Assembly: GCA_003343705.1 (NCBI GenBank)
Contig: QAKR01000002.1
Span: forward strand, 1 to 38,255
Direction of reading: 5' to 3'
DNA from: Clostridiales bacterium
GTDB lineage: Bacteria; Bacillota; Clostridia; Oscillospirales; UBA644
DNA: 38,255 bases
The translations under genes and the position numbers were made by a program. Positions 8,924-16,334 of this stretch are shown here, piece after piece. The notes under the pieces were generated by a model, which ran no database searches, was not told the DNA's origin, and worked only from the letters and a program-made list of their open reading frames with translations. Positions within the stretch are counted from its first letter, which is position 1. Every line of letters begins with the position of its first letter.

Positions 8924-10227
8924 ATACTTCTGAAATACTTCGATTCTTCAAATCTGTGTTTATCGTCAGACTGTAGGTATTGCATATTTTCCGTACGCTT
9001 TTCGTTTAAAAATGCGTTTATCGCAACCTCAGGAAGATATTTTTTTAAGAATTCGCTTTTTTCAGCTATTTCTATCGCTTCTGTTAAACTTGAAGGTAGA
9101 GCATCCAGGTTTTCAAGCATTGACACAGGCGACTTTGATAAAGTGTTTTCTATGGGTTCACGCAGTTTAAGCTGTTTTTCAATACCGTCTGCACCGGCAT
9201 TAAGCAATAAAGTTAATGCAATATAAGGGTTGCAAGCCGGATCTGCCGAACGTATTTCCATACGCATGTTTTCAGTACGAGACAATGGTATTCTTACGAG
9301 TTGTGAACGGTTTCTTTGTGCCCATGCAACATATTTGGGGGCTTCAAAATCACCAAAGCGTGCATATGAATTTGTCAAAGGATTTAAAAACACGGTCATA
9401 TCCTTTATTTTTTCCAAAACACCTTCTGTAAAACTCTTTGCCTGAGGCGTGAGTTTCTCAAATATATTTTCATCGTTTCTGTAAAGAGTTATATGCCAGT
9501 GAAAGCCGCTTCCGCTTTTATCAACAAAGGGCTTTGGCATAAATGAAGCATGGGCGCCGCTTCTGGCTGCCATTGTTTTAACAACGGATTTATAAGTTAT
9601 AAAATTATCTGCGGTTGTTATCGGGGCGTCATGACGAAAATCGATTTCGTTTTGGCCAGGGCCTTGTTTATGCCTGGAGCTTTCAGGTTGAATTCCCATT
9701 TCTTCAAGTGTCAGGCATATTTCACGCCTGATATTTTCACCTTTATCAAGGGGAGCAATATCAAGATACCCTGCATTGTCAAAAGGAATTTTCGTAGGCA
9801 TACCGTTTTCATCAAGATTAAAAAGATAAAATTCGCTTTTTGCGCCTATTTTGCATATATAGCCCATTTTTCTGAGCCTGTCAACAGCCTTTTGTACAAA
9901 ATAGCGAAAATCGCATTCAAATCTGCGTTTGTCAGGATAGCGAATGTCACAAAAAAATCTTGCAACCCTACCATGTGTCGGACGCCACGGAAGTATCGTT
10001 AGCGTTGACGGGTCGGGATACAAGAGTAAGTCGGACTGTTCAATTTCGGGAAAACCCTTGATAAGGCTTGCATCAAACGGAATACCGCAGTCAAACACCC
10101 TCGAAAGCTCACTTGGCATCACGGCAATGTTTTTTTGCTTACCGCGAATATCACAAAACGCCAATCGAATAAATTTGACATCATTTTCCTCTACGAATTT
10201 TAAAACCTCATCTCGTGAATATTTCAA
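8920..10227 (-). CDS. glnA: Type I glutamine synthetase
   Basis: ATP-dependent synthesis of glutamine from glutamate and ammonia, the entry point of ammonia and the amide donor for the downstream carA product. Seen: the beta-grasp N-terminal domain with RLAFCDIRGKQKN, and the catalytic domain with FMPKPFVDKSGSGFHWHI (ATP and metal site), NSYARFGDFEAPKYVAWAQR, the arginine-rich RTENMRMEIRSADPACNPY, and a C-terminal helical end. About 435 residues, normal for the GS-I-alpha class. A TTG at 10227 is taken as the start because GGAGGG (10240-10235) lies 7 nt before it. A TTG five codons further upstream overlaps that ribosome site and is less likely. A strong promoter ends about 30 nt upstream, leaving a leader of only some 25 nt. 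First gene of the glnA-ANTAR-carA-carB/dapF-dapL operon. Confidence 0.94.
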   Translation of the reverse strand: MKYSRDEVLKFVEENDVKFIRLAFCDIRGKQKNIAVMPSELSRVFDCGIPFDASLIKGFPEIEQSDLLLYPDPSTLTILPWRPTHGRVARFFCDIRYPDKRRFECDFRYFVQKAVDRLRKMGYICKIGAKSEFYLFNLDENGMPTKIPFDNAGYLDIAPLDKGENIRREICLTLEEMGIQPESSRHKQGPGQNEIDFRHDAPITTADNFITYKSVVKTMAARSGAHASFMPKPFVDKSGSGFHWHITLYRNDENIFEKLTPQAKSFTEGVLEKIKDMTVFLNPLTNSYARFGDFEAPKYVAWAQRNRSQLVRIPLSRTENMRMEIRSADPACNPYIALTLLLNAGADGIEKQLKLREPIENTLSKSPVSMLENLDALPSSLTEAIEIAEKSEFLKKYLPEVAINAFLNEKRTENMQYLQSDDKHRFEESKYFRSI

Positions 10228-10258
10228 CTGTTTTCCCTCCAAAAATTTATTATATATT

Positions 10259-10287
10259 ATTATACACTAATTTATATGATATGTAAA
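10259..10287 (-). promoter_or_regulatory. Sigma-A promoter of the glnA operon
   Basis: Minus strand: -35 TTTACA (10287-10282), 17-nt spacer, -10 TATAAT (10264-10259). Predicted start about 10252, some 25 nt before the glnA TTG. The short leader leaves no room for an attenuator or ANTAR target between this start site and glnA. Confidence 0.75.
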
Positions 10288-10344
10288 GTAGTTAAATAAA
10301 AAATAAATATGTTTTTTTTGAAAAATCATTACTAATTATAAAAT

Positions 10345-10501
10345 TATAGCCACCTAACTTTAAAAGTAGTTCAATTTTTTAAGAATATTTGTTATCTGAC
10401 AATGCATACAACGCAAAATACTACTGTATTACAAGGAGAATAAAACAGTCAGACGAAAATAGACTAAAAAGACAGACCGACTTTAAAGTTAAGTGACTAT
10501 A
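10345..10501. mobile_element. MITE-like element with about 22-bp terminal inverted repeats
   Basis: A 157-bp AT-rich, non-coding segment bounded by inverted repeats at 10345-10367 and 10480-10501. The arms share the core CTAACTTTAAA / TTAACTTTAAA and outer ends TATAGYCAC, differing at two positions and one single-base indel. The outermost bases read TATAG and CTATA, consistent with TA target duplication as in the IS630/Tc1-mariner group (inference). No transposase is present. It lies between the glnA promoter and the end of the six-hairpin glycosidase gene. The arms are 112 nt apart, so it is not a simple terminator. No second copy was seen in this window. The rest of the 10243-10523 gap holds only the glnA promoter. 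Confidence 0.55.
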
Positions 10502-10523
10502 TCTTTTATGAAATATATTTTTA

Positions 10524-11891
10524 TTAATAACAAACAGAAGCTGTTATTCCGGGTTTTAAATTTACTTTCACAAAGCTGTAAACACGACCTGTTTCGTCAG
10601 TTTCCTTTTGTGCATTTATCATTGATCCGTCTACATACAAAAACTTAAAATCCCCATAAAAGGCCGCTTGCCATTGGATTTCTTTTCCGCCTAGGTTTTT
10701 AACTTTTGTAAAATTATTGCCCACATGTGAAACATCGGCAAAACCACCGCCCACAGGCAGATGTTTAAGGCTGCTTTTTTCCTTTTTGTTCACAAGTTGA
10801 GGAAGTGTACAAAAATCGTAATCAACACCGGCCTGAATCCCCATATACTGGTTTATCAAAACCCCTAAAAAAGAAAAGGAAACTTCAGGGTATTCTCTGC
10901 GATTAAGAGTTGGTTCACAAAGTTCCGTAAGATGTTTATAAGCTTCTTTTACAGCTCCGTATTGGTAATATATACGTGGCAAATACGATTTGCCCTCTAC
11001 GTTTGAAACACCGTTTTCCAAAATATAAGTTAAAGCATTACCGGACTTTGAATTATTCGACAAAATTCCAAAATACAAAGGCAAAAAATGGCCTTCAGCC
11101 CAATAAAAATCAGCAAAAGAATCTTTTGTTATCTTTGCACCGTAAAAACGCTTTTCTTCCGAATTATACCAATCTTCAAGATACAGATTTTTTAATACCG
11201 CTGCTTTTTCACAAAAAACATTAGCTTTTTCGGTTTCTCCCTGGCATTTTAATATATTTGCATAAGCAATAAATCCCGCATATTGTGCCCCAATCATATC
11301 CGCCGCAAAATACGGGCTTTGACCGACCTCATTATAAGAGGCAATCCCACGGCAGCCGTTTTGGGGATAATACTCTAAAATTCCGTCGCCGTCCTTGTCC
11401 CATCTCGAAACATATTCAGTACAGGTAAGCTCATAAAAATTAAGCATTTCCGGATCGTTTAAATAGTCGGGATCTTTTGTCCATAAATACTCTTGCCAAC
11501 AAGCCCACAACATATCAAAATTTGCAGGAAGGTTATACCAAAAATTTTTGTCGTTTGTATAGTCTACAGGGGCAGGTAGATTGTCTTTGTTTATTTCCCA
11601 AAACATACAGTAATCACGGTTTACCGAAATACTTCGTGCAAAAGCTTTAAGCATATTTTTTGTATGCAGCCCAAGTCCTAAAACCGCTGCACCGAAACGC
11701 TGATGGGAAACATCTCTGATACAAAAAGCTTCACGTTCAGGTAAGGCTGCTTCATACCAAAGCCCGACTTTATCATTTCCGTTATGTACAAATTCCATTG
11801 CCTGCTTTTTTGCCCATACAAAGCCTTGTTCCAATATTCCATTATCGCTCTCAAACTGAAGGGTTGCGGTTTGAGGGGTATTAATTTTCAT
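10524..11891 (-). CDS. Six-hairpin (alpha/alpha) glycosidase-like protein
   Basis: Probable sugar-processing enzyme of the (alpha/alpha)6-barrel six-hairpin superfamily (MGH1/GH78-like). The exact family and substrate are not recognised. Seen: YEAALPEREAFCIRDVSHQ near residue 55, a motif shared by this group, and aromatic helices such as FDMLWACWQEYLWTKDPDYL. Also present are DKDGDGILEYYPQ, with candidate acidic residues, and FYWAEGHFLPLYFG. The C-terminal beta-rich tail has IQWQAAFYGDFKFLYVDG. No signal peptide, so cytoplasmic. The ATG at 11891 is chosen because AAGGAA lies 8 nt upstream; the longer frame begins with an unsupported TTG at 11924. About 455 residues. It follows the PaaK-like gene by 36 nt on the same strand and may be the last gene of the ior transcript, though metabolically unrelated. 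Confidence 0.72.
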   Translation of the reverse strand: MKINTPQTATLQFESDNGILEQGFVWAKKQAMEFVHNGNDKVGLWYEAALPEREAFCIRDVSHQRFGAAVLGLGLHTKNMLKAFARSISVNRDYCMFWEINKDNLPAPVDYTNDKNFWYNLPANFDMLWACWQEYLWTKDPDYLNDPEMLNFYELTCTEYVSRWDKDGDGILEYYPQNGCRGIASYNEVGQSPYFAADMIGAQYAGFIAYANILKCQGETEKANVFCEKAAVLKNLYLEDWYNSEEKRFYGAKITKDSFADFYWAEGHFLPLYFGILSNNSKSGNALTYILENGVSNVEGKSYLPRIYYQYGAVKEAYKHLTELCEPTLNRREYPEVSFSFLGVLINQYMGIQAGVDYDFCTLPQLVNKKEKSSLKHLPVGGGFADVSHVGNNFTKVKNLGGKEIQWQAAFYGDFKFLYVDGSMINAQKETDETGRVYSFVKVNLKPGITASVCY

Positions 11892-11927
11892 ATAACAAGT
11901 TCCTTTTATTTTAATTTCTTTCAACGT

Positions 11928-13163
11928 TTAATATCTATAATCAAATATTCTGGTAGATTTTTTTTCACTTCTCGGCAATTCGCCTATGCTTACGGCTTTA
12001 GGTACGATTGTTAAGCCTATTTGAGATTTAAAACAATCAGCAAGTATTTTTTCAAAACCTAATCTTTCTTCTCCGGTAAGAGCAGTTTCAACAAAAACCG
12101 TTACAATATCACGTCCGTTGGGGTGGTCGATAAACACTTGATATTCACTTGAAGCTCCGTCGATTTCTTTAAGAATTTTATCAACTTGCCCGGGGAAGAT
12201 TATAACACCTTTCACTTTAACCATATCATCCGTACGCCCCAGGATAACATCAATTCTGGGATATTTTCTTCCACAAGGGCATTCACCGGGTATAAAACGG
12301 GTCAGGTCATGTGTACGATAACGAATAAGCGGGGCACCCTCTTTTTTAAGTGTGGTAATAACAAGTTCGCCCAGTTCACCCTCCGGCAAAACTTCTCCTG
12401 TTTTCGGATTGATAATCTCAAAATAAAGATAATCGTTAAAATAATGCATACCTGTGTTATGTTCACAGTTTATGGCAAGCCCGGGGCCGTAAACCTCGGT
12501 TAGCCCGTAAATATCAAAAAGCTCTACGCCAAGGGTTTCGGAAATACGGGTACGCATTTTCTCGCCCCATCGTTCTGATCCGATTATACCCTTTTTCAGA
12601 TGTATTTTTTCCCTTAAACCATGTTTTTCAACTTCTTCTGCAAGTAAAAGCGCATACGAAGACGTTGCACAAAAAACAGTGGACTGCATATCCTCCATAA
12701 ATTTAAGCTGTTTTTCAGTATTTCCCGGGCCCATAGGTATAACCATCGCCCCGAGCTTTTCCGCACCCAGTTGGAAACCTATTCCGGCTGTCCACAACCC
12801 ATAACCGGTTGTTATCTGTATTCTGTCATTTACAGTAATCCCGGCAATCTCATAACAGCGTCTGAAAAGCTCTGCCCAGTCATCAACATCTTTTTGTGTA
12901 TAGGGGATTATAACAGGTGTACCGGTTGTTCCTGATGAGGAATGAATTCTTACTATTTCACTTTCAGGTACAGCGGAAAGCCCCAGAGGGTATGCTTCTC
13001 TAAGATCGTTTTTTTCTGAAAACGGCAGCTTTTCAAAATCAGATTGTGATTTAATATCATCAACCTCTATGCCTTTAAGTTTCTTTGAGTAAAACCCGTC
13101 GCAAGCTTTTAAACGCCTTATTTGGTTTTTTATCTGTTCAAGCGTTTCATTATTCATTTCCAT
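11928..13163 (-). CDS. Phenylacetate-CoA ligase family (PaaK-like) adenylate-forming enzyme
   Basis: ANL-superfamily enzyme interconverting an aryl-acetate and aryl-acetyl-CoA. Seen: the AMP-binding P-loop HSSSGTTGTPVIIPYT (near residue 75), the YGLTEVYGPG motif (A5), RYRTHDLTR, and the C-terminal hinge GRTDDMVKVKGVIIFP. About 411 residues, typical of PaaK. Lying directly after iorAB, it probably acts on arylacetyl-CoA (indoleacetyl-, phenylacetyl- or hydroxyphenylacetyl-CoA) made by IorAB, conserving ATP as arylacetate is released, as known for ior-linked ligases; the direction here is inference. The start is uncertain: a TTG at 13169 overlaps the iorB stop, and ATGs at 13163 and 13157 are more likely. 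No strong ribosome site is seen, so translational coupling to iorB is likely. Confidence 0.88.
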   Translation of the reverse strand: MEMNNETLEQIKNQIRRLKACDGFYSKKLKGIEVDDIKSQSDFEKLPFSEKNDLREAYPLGLSAVPESEIVRIHSSSGTTGTPVIIPYTQKDVDDWAELFRRCYEIAGITVNDRIQITTGYGLWTAGIGFQLGAEKLGAMVIPMGPGNTEKQLKFMEDMQSTVFCATSSYALLLAEEVEKHGLREKIHLKKGIIGSERWGEKMRTRISETLGVELFDIYGLTEVYGPGLAINCEHNTGMHYFNDYLYFEIINPKTGEVLPEGELGELVITTLKKEGAPLIRYRTHDLTRFIPGECPCGRKYPRIDVILGRTDDMVKVKGVIIFPGQVDKILKEIDGASSEYQVFIDHPNGRDIVTVFVETALTGEERLGFEKILADCFKSQIGLTIVPKAVSIGELPRSEKKSTRIFDYRY

Positions 13164-13165
13164 AT

Positions 13166-13735
13166 TCAAACAACCATTCCGGCGCCCAGACAGAGCGCCT
13201 TTTTATTCAGCTCTAAAAATTTAGGTTTAAGTTTTTTTTCTAAAACACGCTCTATTAAATCAATATCAAGGTTACCGCATTTTGCAGCAGCACCTATAAG
13301 CGCAACGTTAAGAACACGCAATGTTCCGGTTTTATTTAAAATCTCTTCAGTGTCTACTATAAAGCAATTTTTTATATTATCTTTTAACCATTTTACAGCT
13401 TCTTTACCGTCGTAATCAGGGGCAGTAACCGCATATGCCGCCATGGACGAAACAACTATTGTTCCACCGTCTTTTAAATAACGGATGTTGCGAACCGCCT
13501 CACCGGGCTCAAACCCGATAATAATATCAGCACTGTGCTCCGGAATAAGAGGTGAATAAAATTCGTTTTCCTGCCCTGTTCTTACATGGCTTACAACAGA
13601 ACCGCCACGTTGGGCCATACCGATTGTTTCCGCAGTTACGGCAAATTCACCGTTTTCCATTGCAGCCGAAGCTAAAATACGTGACGCCAGAACAGTTCCC
13701 TGACCTCCTACGCCGCATAAAAGTATATTTTTCAT
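13166..13735 (-). CDS. iorB: Indolepyruvate ferredoxin oxidoreductase beta subunit
   Basis: Gamma-type domain subunit of the 2-oxoacid:ferredoxin oxidoreductase that decarboxylates aryl pyruvates from transaminated aromatic amino acids, using CoA and ferredoxin. Seen: the N-terminal GVGGQGTVLASRIL nucleotide/CoA-side motif, ETIGMAQRGGSVVSHVR (about residue 36), and PLIPEHSADIIIGFEPGEA, all standard for IorB. About 189 residues. The ATG at 13735 overlaps the iorA stop (ATGA) and follows a GGGGGAG site, so it is preferred over a frame start six codons upstream. Translationally coupled to iorA, with which it forms the enzyme. Confidence 0.93.
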   Translation of the reverse strand: MKNILLCGVGGQGTVLASRILASAAMENGEFAVTAETIGMAQRGGSVVSHVRTGQENEFYSPLIPEHSADIIIGFEPGEAVRNIRYLKDGGTIVVSSMAAYAVTAPDYDGKEAVKWLKDNIKNCFIVDTEEILNKTGTLRVLNVALIGAAAKCGNLDIDLIERVLEKKLKPKFLELNKKALCLGAGMVV

Positions 13736-15519
13736 TTTTCTCCCCCTATGCATTTTTTAGGACAAACGGCATTACAAAGGACGCAACCGGTACAAAGGCT
13801 TTTTTCTATTACGGCCTTACCGTTTTTAATTGAAATTGCAGGGCAACCCAACTCTCTTACGCATTTTTTGCAACCTATGCATATATTCTCATCAACTTTG
13901 CATATTTTTTCATTTTTGACAACCGCAATACAGGGTGACTTAAATATAACTGCACGAACACCGCTCTTTTCCGAAAGGTCTTTAATAACAGATACAGAGT
14001 TTTCAAAATCAAGAGGATCTGCCTGCACAACTGTTTCAACTCCTACGGCTTTTAAAACAGCAGGTATAGAAATTGCAGCAGAAACTTCACCCATCATTGT
14101 TTTGCCTGTTCCGGGATGAGGTTGATGCCCGGTCATGGCAGTTGTAGAATTATCCAAAACAACTAAGATCATGTTTGCTTTATTATAAACAGCATTCACA
14201 ACGCCGGTAATACCAGAGGCGGAAAATGTGCTGTCGCCTACAAAAGAAAAGTTTATGCTTCCGTTTTCAGCGTGGTCTATCCCCTGGGCAATCGTTATTC
14301 CCGCACCCATACAAAGGCACGTATCAACCATATCCAAAGGTGCCGCATTACCTAAAGTATAACAGCCTATATCACCGCAAAAAACAGCTTTTTTCCCTGC
14401 CATGGCTTTTTTAACAGCATAAAAAGACGCACGATGAGGGCATCCTGCACAAAGAACCGGGGGCCGAACAGGTAACGACGGCAACTGGTGCTCGGTATTA
14501 TTTTTAAGAAGCGATGTCTTATATATTTTATCTATAGTTTTTTGAATTTCGTAAACAGAAAGCTCACCGGCATTTATAACAGAACCGTCACGCTTGCCGT
14601 ATATTTTTTTATGCAAGCCCTTTTTACCGCATAAATATACAAGAGCATCTTCAATAACAGGGTCCAATTCTTCAAAGGTTATAACATCTTCAACCTTATT
14701 TATAAAATCGCAAGCTTGCTTTTCCGGAAACGGGAAAGGTGTTGCAACTTTAAAAACAGTAAATAAATCTTCATACCCTTTTATTGCTTCACGAACATAT
14801 GCGCAGCTGTCACCGCCGCAGGCAATACCTATTTTACCATGGCCTAAAATTTCATTAAAATGATATGTAGAAAATTCATCGGCAAGGATACTTTCACGGG
14901 CTTCGATTTTCTTCTTATTATTATAGGAAAGCTTGGGGAAAATTACCCATCTGCTGTCTTTACAAAAACCATCTGCATTTTTTGGCTCAGGAAATGAAGC
15001 TACATCAATTGTTGAGCATGAATGACAGATTCTTGTTGTAGCACGTAAAATAACAGGAGCTTGATATTTTTCGGATAGTTCAAAAGCATCAGAAACCATT
15101 GAATATGCTTCTGCTGGAGATGAAGGATCAAACACAGGAATTTTTGCATACTTTCCGAAATGGCGTGTATCCTGCTCCGTTTGTGAAGAAATGGGGCCGG
15201 GATCATCTGCCACGTAAATAATCATGCCACCTTTTATACCTATATAATTAAGGCTCATAAGAGGGTCGGAAGCAACATTCAGACCCACCTGCTTCATCGT
15301 CACCATAACTCGTTTTCCGCTGTATGCAGCGCCTGCGCCAACCTCAAGAGCGGCTTTTTCATTTACAGACCATTCAACATACACATTACCGGGGTTCATT
15401 TTTGCAACGGTTTCCAGCACTTCGGTAGAAGGTGTTCCGGGGTAGCCGCACACAACACCGACACCTGCCGCCAGTGCTCCGGCAGCGACGGCCTCATTGC
15501 CCATTAATAAATCTTTCAT
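13732..15519 (-). CDS. iorA: Indolepyruvate ferredoxin oxidoreductase alpha subunit
   Basis: Catalytic, thiamine-diphosphate and iron-sulfur subunit of indolepyruvate:ferredoxin oxidoreductase. Domains in order: an N-terminal pyrimidine-binding domain (MGNEAVAAGALAAGVGVVCG, GYPGTPSTEVLE, VEWSVNEKAALEVGAGA); a transketolase-like middle; the TPP domain with RPPVLCAGCPHRASFYA and GDSTFSASGITGVVNA ending in a DNSTTAMTGHQPHPGTG loop; and a C-terminal 2x[4Fe-4S] ferredoxin domain with eight cysteines (CIGCKKCVRELGCP and CTGCVLCNAVCPKKC). 595 residues, normal length. AGGAAG lies 7 nt before the ATG, and a promoter lies just upstream. With iorB and the PaaK-like ligase it forms a route from aromatic amino acids to arylacetates, reduced ferredoxin and possibly ATP. 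Confidence 0.95.
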   Translation of the reverse strand: MKDLLMGNEAVAAGALAAGVGVVCGYPGTPSTEVLETVAKMNPGNVYVEWSVNEKAALEVGAGAAYSGKRVMVTMKQVGLNVASDPLMSLNYIGIKGGMIIYVADDPGPISSQTEQDTRHFGKYAKIPVFDPSSPAEAYSMVSDAFELSEKYQAPVILRATTRICHSCSTIDVASFPEPKNADGFCKDSRWVIFPKLSYNNKKKIEARESILADEFSTYHFNEILGHGKIGIACGGDSCAYVREAIKGYEDLFTVFKVATPFPFPEKQACDFINKVEDVITFEELDPVIEDALVYLCGKKGLHKKIYGKRDGSVINAGELSVYEIQKTIDKIYKTSLLKNNTEHQLPSLPVRPPVLCAGCPHRASFYAVKKAMAGKKAVFCGDIGCYTLGNAAPLDMVDTCLCMGAGITIAQGIDHAENGSINFSFVGDSTFSASGITGVVNAVYNKANMILVVLDNSTTAMTGHQPHPGTGKTMMGEVSAAISIPAVLKAVGVETVVQADPLDFENSVSVIKDLSEKSGVRAVIFKSPCIAVVKNEKICKVDENICIGCKKCVRELGCPAISIKNGKAVIEKSLCTGCVLCNAVCPKKCIGGEK

Positions 15520-15549
15520 AGCATTTCTTCCTTTTTTTCACTTTAGCAT

Positions 15550-15578
15550 AGTATAGCATATTTTATCATTTTTTGCAA
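15550..15578 (-). promoter_or_regulatory. Sigma-A promoter of the iorAB operon
   Basis: Minus strand: -35 TTGCAA (15578-15573), 17-nt spacer, -10 TATACT (15555-15550). It stands back to back with the plus-strand promoter at 15588-15616; their -35 boxes are only 9 bp apart. Confidence 0.7.
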
Positions 15579-15587
15579 TAGTAAGCC

Positions 15588-15616
15588 TTGAAAAAGCCTA
15601 TTATATATGTTATAAT
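15588..15616 (+). promoter_or_regulatory. Sigma-A promoter reading into the hairpin-array element (ancestral GNAT promoter)
   Basis: -35 TTGAAA (15588-15593), 17-nt spacer, -10 TATAAT (15611-15616). The -10 lies in the left copy of the 11-bp direct repeat that flanks the hairpin element, so transcripts from here would run through the hairpins before reaching the acetyltransferase gene. Confidence 0.68.
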
Positions 15617-15776
15617 ATTCGCAGTGGGCAGCAAAGCTGCCAAACACGCAAAGCGTGCATTTGCGGACAACTCCGCAAAGACTGCCCTATTTCCATCGTT
15701 TATAGGAAACACTTCGTGTTTTCTATGCGGCAAGTGCCGCATACTGAGCTTTACTCAGATAAACCTATGTTATAAT
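15606..15776. mobile_element. Hairpin-array element flanked by an 11-bp direct repeat
   Basis: Direct copies of TATGTTATAAT lie at 15606-15616 and 15766-15776. The 149 bp between them hold six adjacent perfect or near-perfect hairpins. They lie at 15627-15641 (GGCAGC/GCTGCC), 15645-15657 (CACGC/GCGTG), 15660-15679 (TTTGCGGA/TCCGCAAA), 15702-15726 (11-bp stem, TTC loop, one G-T pair), 15725-15742 (ATGCGGCA/TGCCGCAT) and 15744-15758 (CTGAG/CTCAG). An outer pairing GGGCAG (15626-15631) with CTGCCC (15682-15687) could enclose the second and third while competing with the first. GC content is visibly higher than the surroundings. The direct repeat looks like a target-site duplication. No transposase is encoded; a small structured RNA is an alternative role. 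Confidence 0.6.
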
Positions 15777-15812
15777 CAATGTATAAATAATCACAGAACA
15801 GGATGTGATATT

Positions 15813-16310
15813 ATGATAAAAGTTGATGACGAAACAATTATAAGAACCATTGAAGAAAAAGACCTCGAAACAATGCATAATTGGAACACTGCTGATTTTT
15901 GCGGAAATTATCAACCTTTTGAATTTGAATCTAAACAATCGCTGTTAAAAAAATACAACGAGAACGGGTTTTGCTCAAATGAGCTTCAAATACTGTTGAT
16001 AGAAATAAACAGTAAGCCGTCAGGGCTGGTTTACATCAAATTTATACGTGAAGGGATTGCGGATATCGGGATTGTACTTAGCGGCGATATCAGAAAAAAA
16101 GGACTTGGAACGATAATAACTTCTGCAACCGTAAATTTTTTATTTTCTAATTATAACATTTGCAGAATTCAAGCCGACACCGATATTAACAACATCCCTG
16201 CTCAAAAAGTGTTGGAAAGAGCCGGATTTGAAAAAGAAGGTATTCTTAAAAAATATCGTTATCATCACGGAAATTACAGCGATTCTGTTTTATACAGTAT
16301 TATACGATAA
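15813..16310 (+). CDS. GNAT-family N-acetyltransferase
   Basis: RimJ/RimL-like acetyltransferase that would move an acetyl group from acetyl-CoA to an amine; the substrate is unknown. 165 residues, one GNAT domain. Seen: RTIEEKDLETMHNW at the start, GIADIGIVLSGDIRKKGLGTIITSA (the acetyl-CoA pyrophosphate loop is RKKGLG), and the C-terminal NNIPAQKVLERAGFEKEGILKKYRYHHGNYSDSVLYS signature. The ATG at 15813 is chosen because AGGA lies 9 nt upstream. The frame stays open back to 15588, but that extension crosses a promoter and the hairpin element and has no ribosome site. Its own -10 copy (15771-15776) has lost its -35 to the inserted element. First of a possible three-gene unit with the TPR and DUF4037 genes, 24 nt before the former. 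Confidence 0.86.
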   Translation: MIKVDDETIIRTIEEKDLETMHNWNTADFCGNYQPFEFESKQSLLKKYNENGFCSNELQILLIEINSKPSGLVYIKFIREGIADIGIVLSGDIRKKGLGTIITSATVNFLFSNYNICRIQADTDINNIPAQKVLERAGFEKEGILKKYRYHHGNYSDSVLYSIIR

Positions 16311-16334
16311 TTAAATTCATGTAAGGAGTTAAGC

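Noticed and set aside
9550..10002. 150-codon open frame on the plus strand
   Set aside because: Lies wholly antisense to glnA, has no recognisable domain and reflects the codon bias of the real gene.
10228..10242. Upstream TTG start for glutamine synthetase
   Set aside because: It overlaps the GGAGGG ribosome site that is ideally placed for the TTG at 10227.
10243..10523. ANTAR-target leader or riboswitch upstream of glnA
   Set aside because: The promoter leaves a roughly 25-nt leader, and no paired hexaloop hairpins are visible further upstream; the inverted repeats there fit a MITE-like element better.
15617..15765. CRISPR array
   Set aside because: The units are different inverted repeats, not direct repeats with spacers, and no cas genes are present.
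15588..15812. N-terminal extension of the acetyltransferase (open frame back to 15588)
   Set aside because: It crosses a promoter and the hairpin array, has no ribosome site, and the conserved GNAT domain begins just after the ATG at 15813.
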